A stretch of 64,000 bases of DNA from an uncultured Alphaproteobacteria bacterium. Lineage in GTDB: Bacteria > Pseudomonadota > Alphaproteobacteria > RF32 > CAG-239. The notes beneath the pieces were generated by a model. The model did not search any database and had not been told where the DNA came from. It worked only from the letters and a program-made list of their open reading frames with translations. The stretch lies in contig CALXPL010000002.1 in NCBI GenBank assembly GCA_944390275.1, positions 186,001 to 250,000 on the forward strand. Direction: 5' to 3'. Shown piece after piece: positions 15,908 through 23,408 of this stretch (positions are counted from its first letter, which is position 1; every line of letters begins with the position of its first letter). Position numbers and translations under genes: made by a program.

Positions 15908-15936
15908 TTGACTTTATTTTGTTTATGCACTAAAAT
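15908..15936 (+). promoter_or_regulatory. Promoter of the structured segment between effectors
   Basis: TTGACT (15908-15913), a 17-bp spacer and TAAAAT (15931-15936). Transcription would begin near 15943, in a stretch with no ORF but several strong hairpins. Confidence 0.65.
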
Positions 15937-15942
15937 AAAACT

Positions 15943-16113
15943 CACATATCAAAAGATTATTTGTCAATCCGATATGTTTTTTATATAAGGACAAATCTTA
16001 TATAAAAAGGAGTGGCTTTGAAGTGCAGAAATAATGCGGCGAGCTGCGAAAGATGACGTATTCATAGACCGATGATGGGGATCGCCGTCCATCCAAAGCC
16101 ACTTTACCTTTTT
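15943..16113 (+). ncRNA. Putative structured RNA between the two effector genes
   Basis: Three hairpins follow the promoter: ACATATC/GATATGT (15944-15950, 15971-15977) with a T-run after it; TTATATAAG/CTTATATAA (15981-15989, 15997-16005); and a long helix AGTGGCTTTG/CAAAGCCACT (16011-16020, 16094-16103), extended by AAAAAGG/CCTTTTT after a TTA bulge. The long helix encloses CGGCGA/TCGCCG (16037-16042, 16082-16087), GATGG/CCATC and GCAG/CTGC pairings. No SRP, tmRNA, 6S or riboswitch core that I know is present. On the minus strand the long helix could end the 406-residue gene. Together with leader A it accounts for the 465-bp gap 15669-16133. Confidence 0.45.
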
Positions 16114-16133
16114 ACTTAAAAGTAAATATGTAT

Positions 16134-17354
16134 TTAATGTTTTAAATCAGGATATTTCCTTAAAAGAGTTGAAAGATCCTTTTTCATCGCGCTCCTTATA
16201 CTAACACCATTGAAAGCATTGTCCTTAGTGATTGCGCTCATGTTAGGATATTTTTCTCCTGTTTTAATCATAACTTGATTGCGAGATACATTTCCAGGAA
16301 ACACCTGACTATCTTTACTAAACACACTTTGTTTAACAGAATGAGCAACATCTTTGGGAAGAGATCCTCCTTCATGAATGCGTCTATTCCAAATATGTTG
16401 AATATCATTCTTAAGAAGTTTGACCTTTTCTGAAGGAATGGTAGGCTCTCCTAGTTCTTGCCGAATGTTATTAATTTCATTCAGTTTGTTTCTATCAATA
16501 CGCCCCATATAAATATCTTCAAAGTTATTACCGCGTTGAAGTTGATTTTCAAGATTTCGGGTTCCTTTATAGATATTATATGCATTATAAGCGTTTCTTG
16601 CGGCAGAATGGATATTAGCTATTCCGTAAAGACCTATCCCATTTCCGACAAGTTCAGTTGCCTGATTTGCCAGAGCAAAAGCTTGTCCCACATCAGCGTT
16701 ATCAGCTGCTTGTTGCAAATTTTGACGTCTTTCTTTAGCACCTAAACCATATTCATTATCAAGCCAATCATAACCGCCCAAAGTTACACCATTCGCTAAA
16801 CTTTCCAATCCGGAAACGAAACCTTGTCCGAAACCTTTAACACCGTCCCAAAGGATTTCTCTCGTAGAGTAGCGTCTGGGATTAGGATTTTCATAAACGG
16901 GTTTGGTTTGCACAGGTTGGTTATTCTCAAAGCCTGAACTTTGCTTTGCCCAAGGCGTCGGTGTTTGGTATTGGTTTCTGTTCCAAATATTTTGTTTCTG
17001 GTTACTATTTCCCAAACCATAACTCTGCTCGGTTTGGCTCTGCCCAAAGGTATTCATCGTATTTTCAAATGAATTATTATTCTTGATCTCAATATTGTCG
17101 TGAATTCTTGAGCTGCCGAAGCCATAGTTATTATCAGAATTACCCCAAAAATTAGTCCCATATTGAGGATAATTTTTTGTAATCCCGCGTTTGTTAAAAT
17201 TTTGCATGATTTGATTTTCTTTTGCCAGACGAGCCATTTGATATTCTATCTCGTCACGGGTTGAAAAACCACTATGGTCAACGCCATAACTATCAATATA
17301 ATTTTCTCCGGATTGATAACCGAGAGGTGATTTATAATTACCATAAATATTCAT
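16134..17354 (-). CDS. Effector-like protein sharing the N-terminal module, unknown C-terminus
   Basis: 406 residues. Residues 1-78 equal those of the GH108 protein. A Gln/Asn-rich linker (about 80-155) follows, then a Gly/Ala-rich segment around FGQGFVSGLESLANGVTLGG (about 173-192) and NQATELVGNGIGLYGIANIH, hydrophobic enough to contact a membrane. The last 90 residues (from about QHIWNRRIHEGGSLPKDV) look like a separate compact domain that I cannot name. A common start with exchangeable ends is the pattern of polymorphic toxins. No immunity gene is evident downstream: the next segment is the structured RNA. No signal peptide. Confidence 0.6.
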   Translation of the reverse strand: MNIYGNYKSPLGYQSGENYIDSYGVDHSGFSTRDEIEYQMARLAKENQIMQNFNKRGITKNYPQYGTNFWGNSDNNYGFGSSRIHDNIEIKNNNSFENTMNTFGQSQTEQSYGLGNSNQKQNIWNRNQYQTPTPWAKQSSGFENNQPVQTKPVYENPNPRRYSTREILWDGVKGFGQGFVSGLESLANGVTLGGYDWLDNEYGLGAKERRQNLQQAADNADVGQAFALANQATELVGNGIGLYGIANIHSAARNAYNAYNIYKGTRNLENQLQRGNNFEDIYMGRIDRNKLNEINNIRQELGEPTIPSEKVKLLKNDIQHIWNRRIHEGGSLPKDVAHSVKQSVFSKDSQVFPGNVSRNQVMIKTGEKYPNMSAITKDNAFNGVSIRSAMKKDLSTLLRKYPDLKH

Positions 17355-17522
17355 GATACAACTCCCAAAAGAATAAAAATTAAAACAAAAAAAAGAGCCA
17401 TATTTCTATGACTCTTTGGTTCAAAAAAATGATGTGAGCAGATTTAGGCAATCAATCTCACATCATACTTAAAAAAGTAGCAAAATTTTAAAAAAATGTC
17501 GATACCTTTTTTGTTGCAACAT
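17122..17522. repeat. 401-bp direct repeat, copy B
   Basis: Second copy of 15436-15836. It carries the N-terminal codons and leader of the 406-residue gene. Between 17523 and the next gene at 17693 I see only an AT-rich spacer. Confidence 0.95.
17387..17466 (-). terminator. Tandem leader terminators of the 406-residue gene
   Basis: Exact copies of the two stem-loops at 15701-15731 and 15737-15780, lying between the likely promoter region and the ATG at 17354. Keeping two terminators in front of both genes suggests control by attenuation or anti-termination. Confidence 0.65.
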
Positions 17523-17692
17523 CAAATTATATATTCAGGACACATCGAAAGTCTTAGAAATAAGAAAGAAGTTTTTATGATGACCGTTTGAATTTATGAT
17601 GTATTATCATAAAATTGTGAAAATTCTTGTTTGTTTTTATAAATTATGCTAAATCATTGTTAAACAACAAGAGTTATAAGGAAGAGCGTCAT

Positions 17693-18265
17693 ATGGTACA
17701 AGAAATAGAGTTAAGAATTCAAACGCCTAAAGAGGAATTATTCTTAGAATGGCTAAGAAAAAATGCCTCTTATAAATCAGATACTCACCAAGTAGATTAT
17801 TATCTTGATAAAATTGTAAATCCTAATTTCTATTTTGATACTAATAATAAGTTACAATCAGACTATTGGTTAAGAATTAGATTAAGTAATGGAATTTTTA
17901 TATTATGCCTAAAAAAAGTTCATCGCGACGAAAAAGGAAATTATTTGTACTCAGATGAATATGAAACTGAAATTTCAAATCCAGATAATACTCTTAAAAT
18001 TTATGAAAATTTAGGCTATTATAAGGCAATTGTAGTAAATAAGCATCGTCAAGAATGGGAGTATAAGGACTTTATTATTGCATTCGATCAAGTTAGAGAA
18101 CTTGGTAATTTTTTTGAAATTGAGCTCAAAGCAAATAATACAACATATGAAAAAGGAAAAAATAAAATAGAAAAGTTTCTGGCTTCTATTTTAAAGAAAA
18201 ATTATATACTTTCAAAATGCGGATATCCATCCTTAATTTATCACTTAAATAATTCGAAAATATAG
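17693..18265 (+). CDS. CYTH-domain protein (CyaB/class IV cyclase or triphosphatase family)
   Basis: 190 residues from the ATG at 17693, preferred because AAGGA lies 9 bp upstream and the first residues MVQEIELR give the E-x-E-x-R/K signature of CYTH enzymes. Other conserved positions are VDYYLD (about 38-43), LRIRL, CLKK, YETEI, VNKHRQEW and the closing FDQVRELGNFFEIELK. CYTH proteins use metals to act on triphosphates: class IV adenylyl cyclase, thiamine triphosphatase or inorganic triphosphatase. The LG-FFEIE ending is most like CyaB. The substrate cannot be told. It diverges from the 406-residue effector gene and converges with tRNA-Thr. Confidence 0.8.
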   Translation: MVQEIELRIQTPKEELFLEWLRKNASYKSDTHQVDYYLDKIVNPNFYFDTNNKLQSDYWLRIRLSNGIFILCLKKVHRDEKGNYLYSDEYETEISNPDNTLKIYENLGYYKAIVVNKHRQEWEYKDFIIAFDQVRELGNFFEIELKANNTTYEKGKNKIEKFLASILKKNYILSKCGYPSLIYHLNNSKI

Positions 18266-18309
18266 ATACTAACCAAGGTTTATCAAAATTCTTTTCTTGC
18301 TTACAAAAA

Positions 18310-18385
<76 letters not shown>

Positions 18386-18398
18386 ACAACGAACGATA

Positions 18399-19769
18399 CT
18401 ATTTATAATCAAGGTTATTGACAATGTCAATAAAATGCTGACCTCTTTCCATAAAGTTTTTATAAAAACCGAAACTCGGAGAAGTTGGGGAGAACAAAAC
18501 CGTGCCTCCGCCGCAAGATTTTAGGGTTTCAAAAGAAGATTGAACCGCTTGTTCAAGAGAAGAGGCTTCCAATAACTTAAAATCATTACGATGAACACGA
18601 TTCTTTATAGATTCGGCAATTTGAGGACCGCATTGAAATAAAGTAACAGCGAGCTTGATTTTAGAATTGTTATTTATAAAATCGGCATAGTCAGTATAAT
18701 CCTGACCATTTTCTTGTCCTCCGGAAATAATGGCGATGTTGCCGTCAAAACTTTTCATCGCACCGATAGCAGCTTCAGGAGCCGTTGAAATGCTGTCGTT
18801 TATAAAAGTAACGCCTTGTAAGGTTTTAACATTTTGCAAGCGGTGTGTTAAAGGTTCAAATGTTTCCATATCTTTGGCCGCGCAAGAAATATCGAAACCT
18901 AAATATTTTAAAACAGAAAAGACACCGGCTAAATTATCCAAATTGTGATTTCCGCATAATTTTAGATTTTTAAGATTTAAAATAACGGAATTTTTATAAT
19001 ACAGAAAATTGTCTTCAGCATGAAAATTATCAAACGTATCATAATAAGAAATATTATGATGAGAGATATTTTTTTGCTCAATAAATTTCATAAGTTCCGG
19101 ATTCCTTTTATTGATAAAACAAATATCATCAGACGATTGATTATCAATAAGATGAAGTTTATCCAAACAATAGTTTTCGTGGGTTAAATGCCAAGAAGTG
19201 TGTACAAAAAACAGATTCGTAAAAAGAGCAACATGCGGCGAACACGTTAAATCCGCAGCTTGATAACTTGAAGTTTCGGCAATAATAAAATTGTAATTCT
19301 CATCAATCAATTCGATAAGCGGTTTTCCGATATTCCCACCCAAAGCAACAGAACAGCCTTGTTCTTTCATAATATGATACAAGGCACTTACACTGGTGCT
19401 TTTCCCTTTTGAACCTGTAACGGCAATAAGTTTGCAAAGAGGATGATTCTTTCGAACTTCATTAAAGCACAAATCCGTAGATGAGGTAAAAAGAACGCCA
19501 TTATTTTTTGCCTTAATAATTTCTGTTTTATAAATACTTACACCAGGAGATTTAATAACAACGTCAACATTGTTGATGATATTGTTAAGAGCATCTCCGA
19601 AATAAAAAGGAAAAGTTTTAAATTCATCGGGAATTTCTGTATTTTCATCATTATAAATATAGATATCTTTAGAAATATTATGTTTTAGGAGATAACGGAG
19701 AACAGATTTTCCTTCGGTACCTAACCCCCAAACCATAATTTTTTTATGAGATAAATCTTTAATAAGCAT
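18399..19769 (-). CDS. murD: MurD-like Mur ligase
   Basis: 456 residues. Mur ligases add amino acids to UDP-MurNAc peptides with ATP; MurD adds D-glutamate to UDP-MurNAc-L-Ala. The N-terminal Rossmann domain starts MVWGLGTEGKS; the ATP site is VTGSKGKSTS (about 115-124) where most MurD have GTNGKTT; ETSSYQ, the NLFFVHTSWH block, LTHRLQ and the C-terminal SPTSPSFGFYKNFMERGQHF follow. The lysine in the P-loop and the DKLHLI block also recall MurD2-type ligases, which make the L-Glu product used by MurL, so MurD2 is the alternative. It lies outside a dcw cluster and its ATG overlaps the mscS stop (TAATG). Confidence 0.8.
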   Translation of the reverse strand: MLIKDLSHKKIMVWGLGTEGKSVLRYLLKHNISKDIYIYNDENTEIPDEFKTFPFYFGDALNNIINNVDVVIKSPGVSIYKTEIIKAKNNGVLFTSSTDLCFNEVRKNHPLCKLIAVTGSKGKSTSVSALYHIMKEQGCSVALGGNIGKPLIELIDENYNFIIAETSSYQAADLTCSPHVALFTNLFFVHTSWHLTHENYCLDKLHLIDNQSSDDICFINKRNPELMKFIEQKNISHHNISYYDTFDNFHAEDNFLYYKNSVILNLKNLKLCGNHNLDNLAGVFSVLKYLGFDISCAAKDMETFEPLTHRLQNVKTLQGVTFINDSISTAPEAAIGAMKSFDGNIAIISGGQENGQDYTDYADFINNNSKIKLAVTLFQCGPQIAESIKNRVHRNDFKLLEASSLEQAVQSSFETLKSCGGGTVLFSPTSPSFGFYKNFMERGQHFIDIVNNLDYK

Positions 19770-22207
19770 TATTTTTTTGCCTTTTTCTTAGAAGCATAGA
19801 ATTGACTTTCCGTTTCTTCAGAAACGACGCTACCTTGGTGAACAACCATCTGCGGGAAGGGGATTTCAATACCTTCTTCCTTAAAACGCCTGTTAATTTC
19901 AAAACGCATATCACTCGGAGCATTCCATCCGTTCCAAATATCACTGACATAGAAACGCAATTCAAAATCAAGGCTACTTGCTCCAAAATCCTGAAATAGA
20001 ACATAAGGTTCTGGTTTTTTAAGAATACGTTTGTGAGAAAAGGCACAGTCCAAAAGAATTTGTTTTACTTTATCGACATCAGAACCATAAGCAACACCGA
20101 CTTTGACGGAATACCGAGCCCAGTTATTGCTATGAGTAAGGTTAGTCAGCGAATTAGAAAGAAGTGTCGCATTTGGAATAATCACGCTTGCCCGATTAAA
20201 TGTTTCGACTTCAGTAGCACGAATATTAATTTGTTTAACTTTACCTTCTTCACCATCAATTTTTACCCAATCGCCGACTTTAATCGGACGTTCGAACAGA
20301 AGAATAATTCCGGATACAAAGTTATTAACGATATTCTGTAAACCTAAACCAATACCGACGGATAACGCACCGGCGATGAGAGCGAGGTTGCTAAGATTAC
20401 CGCCAAGGACTATAATGGCAAGGATTGCAGCAATGATAAACCCGACGAAACCAAAACCTGAAGCTAAAGAATTTCGGATCCCTTCATCAATATCCATTTG
20501 ATTAAGAACATTCGTCACCAATTTACTGCGCAACGCTTTCATTACGGTTAAGGTGACAAAAAAAGTGCATATTGCGAGGAAGATAGAAAAAAGAGAAATT
20601 TTGACTCCGCCGACATCAATCCCGAACATAATCTTTTTAATACTGGGAATAAGAATATCGGTTGATACACCCCAAAGACTAAGTAAAATGAGCCCTGCAA
20701 AGATAATAAATAAAGGATCGATAACAAGATTCATCCAAAAGTCAATTTTATTAATTAATTTTCTTCTTAATTTAAAAGTTTTAGCCCAAAAGCGTAAGAA
20801 AAGAACACGATGGAGAACTTCACTAACGGCACGACGCAAAATAAAGAAAAAGCCGATAATTAAGGCCGAAATTAAACATCTGTCGAAAATAAAATCAGCC
20901 AGACGAGGATAGCCGAATAAAGAAAGCATAAAAACAGAAATAGAAAAAACAGAAACAGCGAAAGTAATTTTCATCGCAGGGGTAAAAGAAGTTTCTTCGC
21001 TATCTTCATCAACAGTTTCATATTCTTCTGTATTTCCACAATGGTCATCAAGCATAATCACTTTTGTAATTAAGATAATGCTCAAGGCTTTAACGGCACA
21101 AGAAATAGTCATAACATAGTACATAAGTTCTATTTGATAATTAGCGGTACTGGAAACATGCTCCATAAAGGCGCAAAAGCTAATCATTAAGATAAAGAAA
21201 TAGAGGATATTTTTAAGTTTTTTTGCTTTAGGAGTTGATGTATTAACGAGTCTCCAACGTTCGTTATAGGGAGCAAGAGTAACACGTGTTAGAGCTCTAC
21301 CGAGAACGACATATAAAGAGTAATAAAGAAACGAATTAATAACCAAACCGAAGAAGCCTATCGTAAAGACTTTAGTGCTGTACATCCAAAACAAGGCGGC
21401 TAAAATTAAAGACGCGGGAATAATACCATAGGAAAGAGCGACAAAGAAAGCGGCAAAAACCTTACGACTATAACGGATTCTTTCATCTTCAACAGTTTTA
21501 TATCCCCAAAAACGTAAAATAAAAGCACGAATATAGACACTAAAAAGAAAAGCTAAAGTAACGATTACCAAAACAAGAAAGATATTGTCTTTTACAAAAG
21601 TTTTGTTCTCAGTAGATAAGTTGTGATACCACTCAATTGGAGATTTAAGAACATCAAAAACAAAGGTAACAAAAAGTTTATTGGCAAGATAAAAGTTTTG
21701 AGGCAAAATCAGGGGGGATTGACGCTCAAGAATACGACCAAGCAAAGCATTATTACGTGTTTCAAGAATCAACGCTTCAAGTTCTTCAATGCGTGTCATA
21801 GAAATATCAGCTTCTGAAATTTTTGCTTTAAGAACGGAGGCTTCTTTATTAAATTCTTTACGTTTTTGAGCAATAGCAGGAATTTCTTTAGAACCATCAG
21901 TAGGCTGTTCCCCAAGGGCTTCAATGCGTTTTTCAACAAATTCCAAATCACGTTGAGTTTGTTGTTTTGCTTGATAAATGTCTGAAGCAAATTTATTGAG
22001 TTGTGAAACATAGTCGGAAAAAACAGAAGGTTTAACAGCATTTTGTTTTAATTCTTTTTCCATAATGTCGAGTTCAGTATTGATTTTGCCATAATCAATA
22101 ACAGCATTATCCGTAGTAACGACATCTATATCAGCAGCAAATGACAAATGAATAGAGCAACAAATGACACATAAAGCCAACAAGGTACGAAACAGAAAAT
22201 GCCGCAT
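19769..22207 (-). CDS. Large MscS-family mechanosensitive channel
   Basis: 812 residues. A signal peptide (to about LSFAA, residue 25) leads a periplasmic coiled-coil domain of about 150 residues, then roughly ten hydrophobic spans between about 190 and 600. The MscS pore and beta domain follow: GALSVGIGLGLQNIVNNFVS, FERPIKVGDWV and VIIPNATLLSN (about 610-690), then the alpha/beta end with SDMRFEINRRFKEEGIEIPFP. The plan is that of MscK/YbdG-type long channels which release solutes on hypo-osmotic shock. The start has an AGGAGG site. It is coupled to the MurD-like gene and follows the Asd-like gene by 28 bp. Confidence 0.93.
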   Translation of the reverse strand: MRHFLFRTLLALCVICCSIHLSFAADIDVVTTDNAVIDYGKINTELDIMEKELKQNAVKPSVFSDYVSQLNKFASDIYQAKQQTQRDLEFVEKRIEALGEQPTDGSKEIPAIAQKRKEFNKEASVLKAKISEADISMTRIEELEALILETRNNALLGRILERQSPLILPQNFYLANKLFVTFVFDVLKSPIEWYHNLSTENKTFVKDNIFLVLVIVTLAFLFSVYIRAFILRFWGYKTVEDERIRYSRKVFAAFFVALSYGIIPASLILAALFWMYSTKVFTIGFFGLVINSFLYYSLYVVLGRALTRVTLAPYNERWRLVNTSTPKAKKLKNILYFFILMISFCAFMEHVSSTANYQIELMYYVMTISCAVKALSIILITKVIMLDDHCGNTEEYETVDEDSEETSFTPAMKITFAVSVFSISVFMLSLFGYPRLADFIFDRCLISALIIGFFFILRRAVSEVLHRVLFLRFWAKTFKLRRKLINKIDFWMNLVIDPLFIIFAGLILLSLWGVSTDILIPSIKKIMFGIDVGGVKISLFSIFLAICTFFVTLTVMKALRSKLVTNVLNQMDIDEGIRNSLASGFGFVGFIIAAILAIIVLGGNLSNLALIAGALSVGIGLGLQNIVNNFVSGIILLFERPIKVGDWVKIDGEEGKVKQINIRATEVETFNRASVIIPNATLLSNSLTNLTHSNNWARYSVKVGVAYGSDVDKVKQILLDCAFSHKRILKKPEPYVLFQDFGASSLDFELRFYVSDIWNGWNAPSDMRFEINRRFKEEGIEIPFPQMVVHQGSVVSEETESQFYASKKKAKK

Positions 22208-22235
22208 TTTGAGAGCCTCCTAAAGGAAAATAAAT

Positions 22236-23240
22236 TTATGCTTTTAATAATAAGCGAGCAACAGCAAATGTATTTTGAGCCGCCGCAGCACGAAGATTAT
22301 CAGCTACACACCAAAAACTGATGCCGTTGTCAACGGAAACATCTTGTCGCATACGGCTGATATAGATATCATTTTCTCCTTGTACATCAGCGAGAGAAAC
22401 ATATCCGCCATCTGTGTTTTTATCAAAAAAAACAACTCCTTTTGTTTGTTTTATCAGCTTTCGCGCTTCATCGACATCAATTTCCTTTTCACATTCAACA
22501 TTAACATATTGGGCTTCGCCAATAAATGCGGGAACAACGGCAAAATTAGCATGAATTTTAATATCGTCATGTAAAATTTTCTTTGTTTCAGCATTAACGG
22601 CCCACTCAAAAGAGGTTTCTTCACCGATAAATTCCCCGACTTGAGGAATAAGGTTAAAAGCAATTTGCTTGTTAAAAATTTTCTGATCATCACCTAAGGA
22701 TTCGTTCATGAAGATTTTGCGTGTTTGGCTAAATAATTCATCCATTGCTTCGTTTCCATAAACCGAAGTTGAAGTAAAGGCAGTCAACACGATACGTTTG
22801 ATACGATAATTTTCATCAATTTTTTTGAGAGGAAGCAGAAGCTGAGTTACGGATGCCGAAGGTACGGAAACAATATTCTTTTTGGCTGAAGAAATTTTAT
22901 TGTCATTAATACCGGCAATAATCATGGGAACATCGGAGTCTGAAAAAGAATAACCGGAAGCATCGACGATTTTGACATTGGCACTTACAGCTTTAGGCAA
23001 GAAACGTTTTGCAATTTCTTTTGACGTTGCAAAAATAACAATATCAGCTTTTTTAAAGTCAAAACTTTCCAAATTTAAAACATCAAGTTCATAATCTTCT
23101 CCATAAGAAACTTGTGTTCCGAGAGGGGAATTAATATCAACGGCGATGACGTCAGATTTCTTTATTCCGTCTTCTTCCATAAAATTTAAAATTTCACGTC
23201 CAATATTTTCATGAACACCGATAACTGCATATGTAGCCAT
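22236..23240 (-). CDS. Aspartate-semialdehyde dehydrogenase paralogue lacking catalytic residues
   Basis: 334 residues from the ATG at 23240 (AAAGGTG site upstream). The overall order matches Asd: NAD-binding fold, central block AFNLIPQVGEF, ETKKIL, and the C-terminal NLRAAAAQNTFAVARLL. The catalytic cysteine block (normally PNCSTIQ) reads PSASVTQ with Ala129 in place of Cys, and the substrate/histidine block RVPV..GH reads VVPAFIGE with Arg and His lost. The nucleotide-binding loop is also changed to GVHENIG. It therefore resembles USG-1-type inactive paralogues rather than an active lysine/threonine pathway enzyme. It probably forms an operon with the mechanosensitive channel gene. Confidence 0.8.
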   Translation of the reverse strand: MATYAVIGVHENIGREILNFMEEDGIKKSDVIAVDINSPLGTQVSYGEDYELDVLNLESFDFKKADIVIFATSKEIAKRFLPKAVSANVKIVDASGYSFSDSDVPMIIAGINDNKISSAKKNIVSVPSASVTQLLLPLKKIDENYRIKRIVLTAFTSTSVYGNEAMDELFSQTRKIFMNESLGDDQKIFNKQIAFNLIPQVGEFIGEETSFEWAVNAETKKILHDDIKIHANFAVVPAFIGEAQYVNVECEKEIDVDEARKLIKQTKGVVFFDKNTDGGYVSLADVQGENDIYISRMRQDVSVDNGISFWCVADNLRAAAAQNTFAVARLLLKA

Positions 23241-23367
23241 AATCAACACCTTTAAAATTTTTTATATAAATTTAAGATACATTTATTGAAAAAATAATAA
23301 TTTTTTTTAAAAAAGTAAATAACAGAAAGTATAAAAATACAAAAAATGAGAACAATTGTTTGCTTGT

Positions 23368-23400
23368 AAAAAAAAAGAGGACAACTTTTTTGTTGTCCTC
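23368..23400 (-). terminator. Terminator of the hydrogenase gene
   Basis: Perfect stem GAGGACAAC (23377-23385) with GTTGTCCTC (23392-23400), followed on the minus strand by nine T. It starts 9 bp after the stop codon. Confidence 0.95.
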
Positions 23401-23408
23401 AATAACAC

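Noticed and set aside
16011..16103. Hammerhead-type self-cleaving ribozyme in the folded segment
   Set aside because: CCGATGA and GAAA occur, but not in the order or helix context of the hammerhead core and CTGATGA is not exact.
16004..16113. A protein-coding reading of the folded segment (minus strand frame ending in PLLFI)
   Set aside because: The open frame is short, has no start or ribosome site and coincides with long complementary arms, so a folded RNA or terminator explains it better.
22236..23240. Functional aspartate-semialdehyde dehydrogenase (asd)
   Set aside because: The catalytic Cys and His blocks are substituted, so the symbol was withheld.
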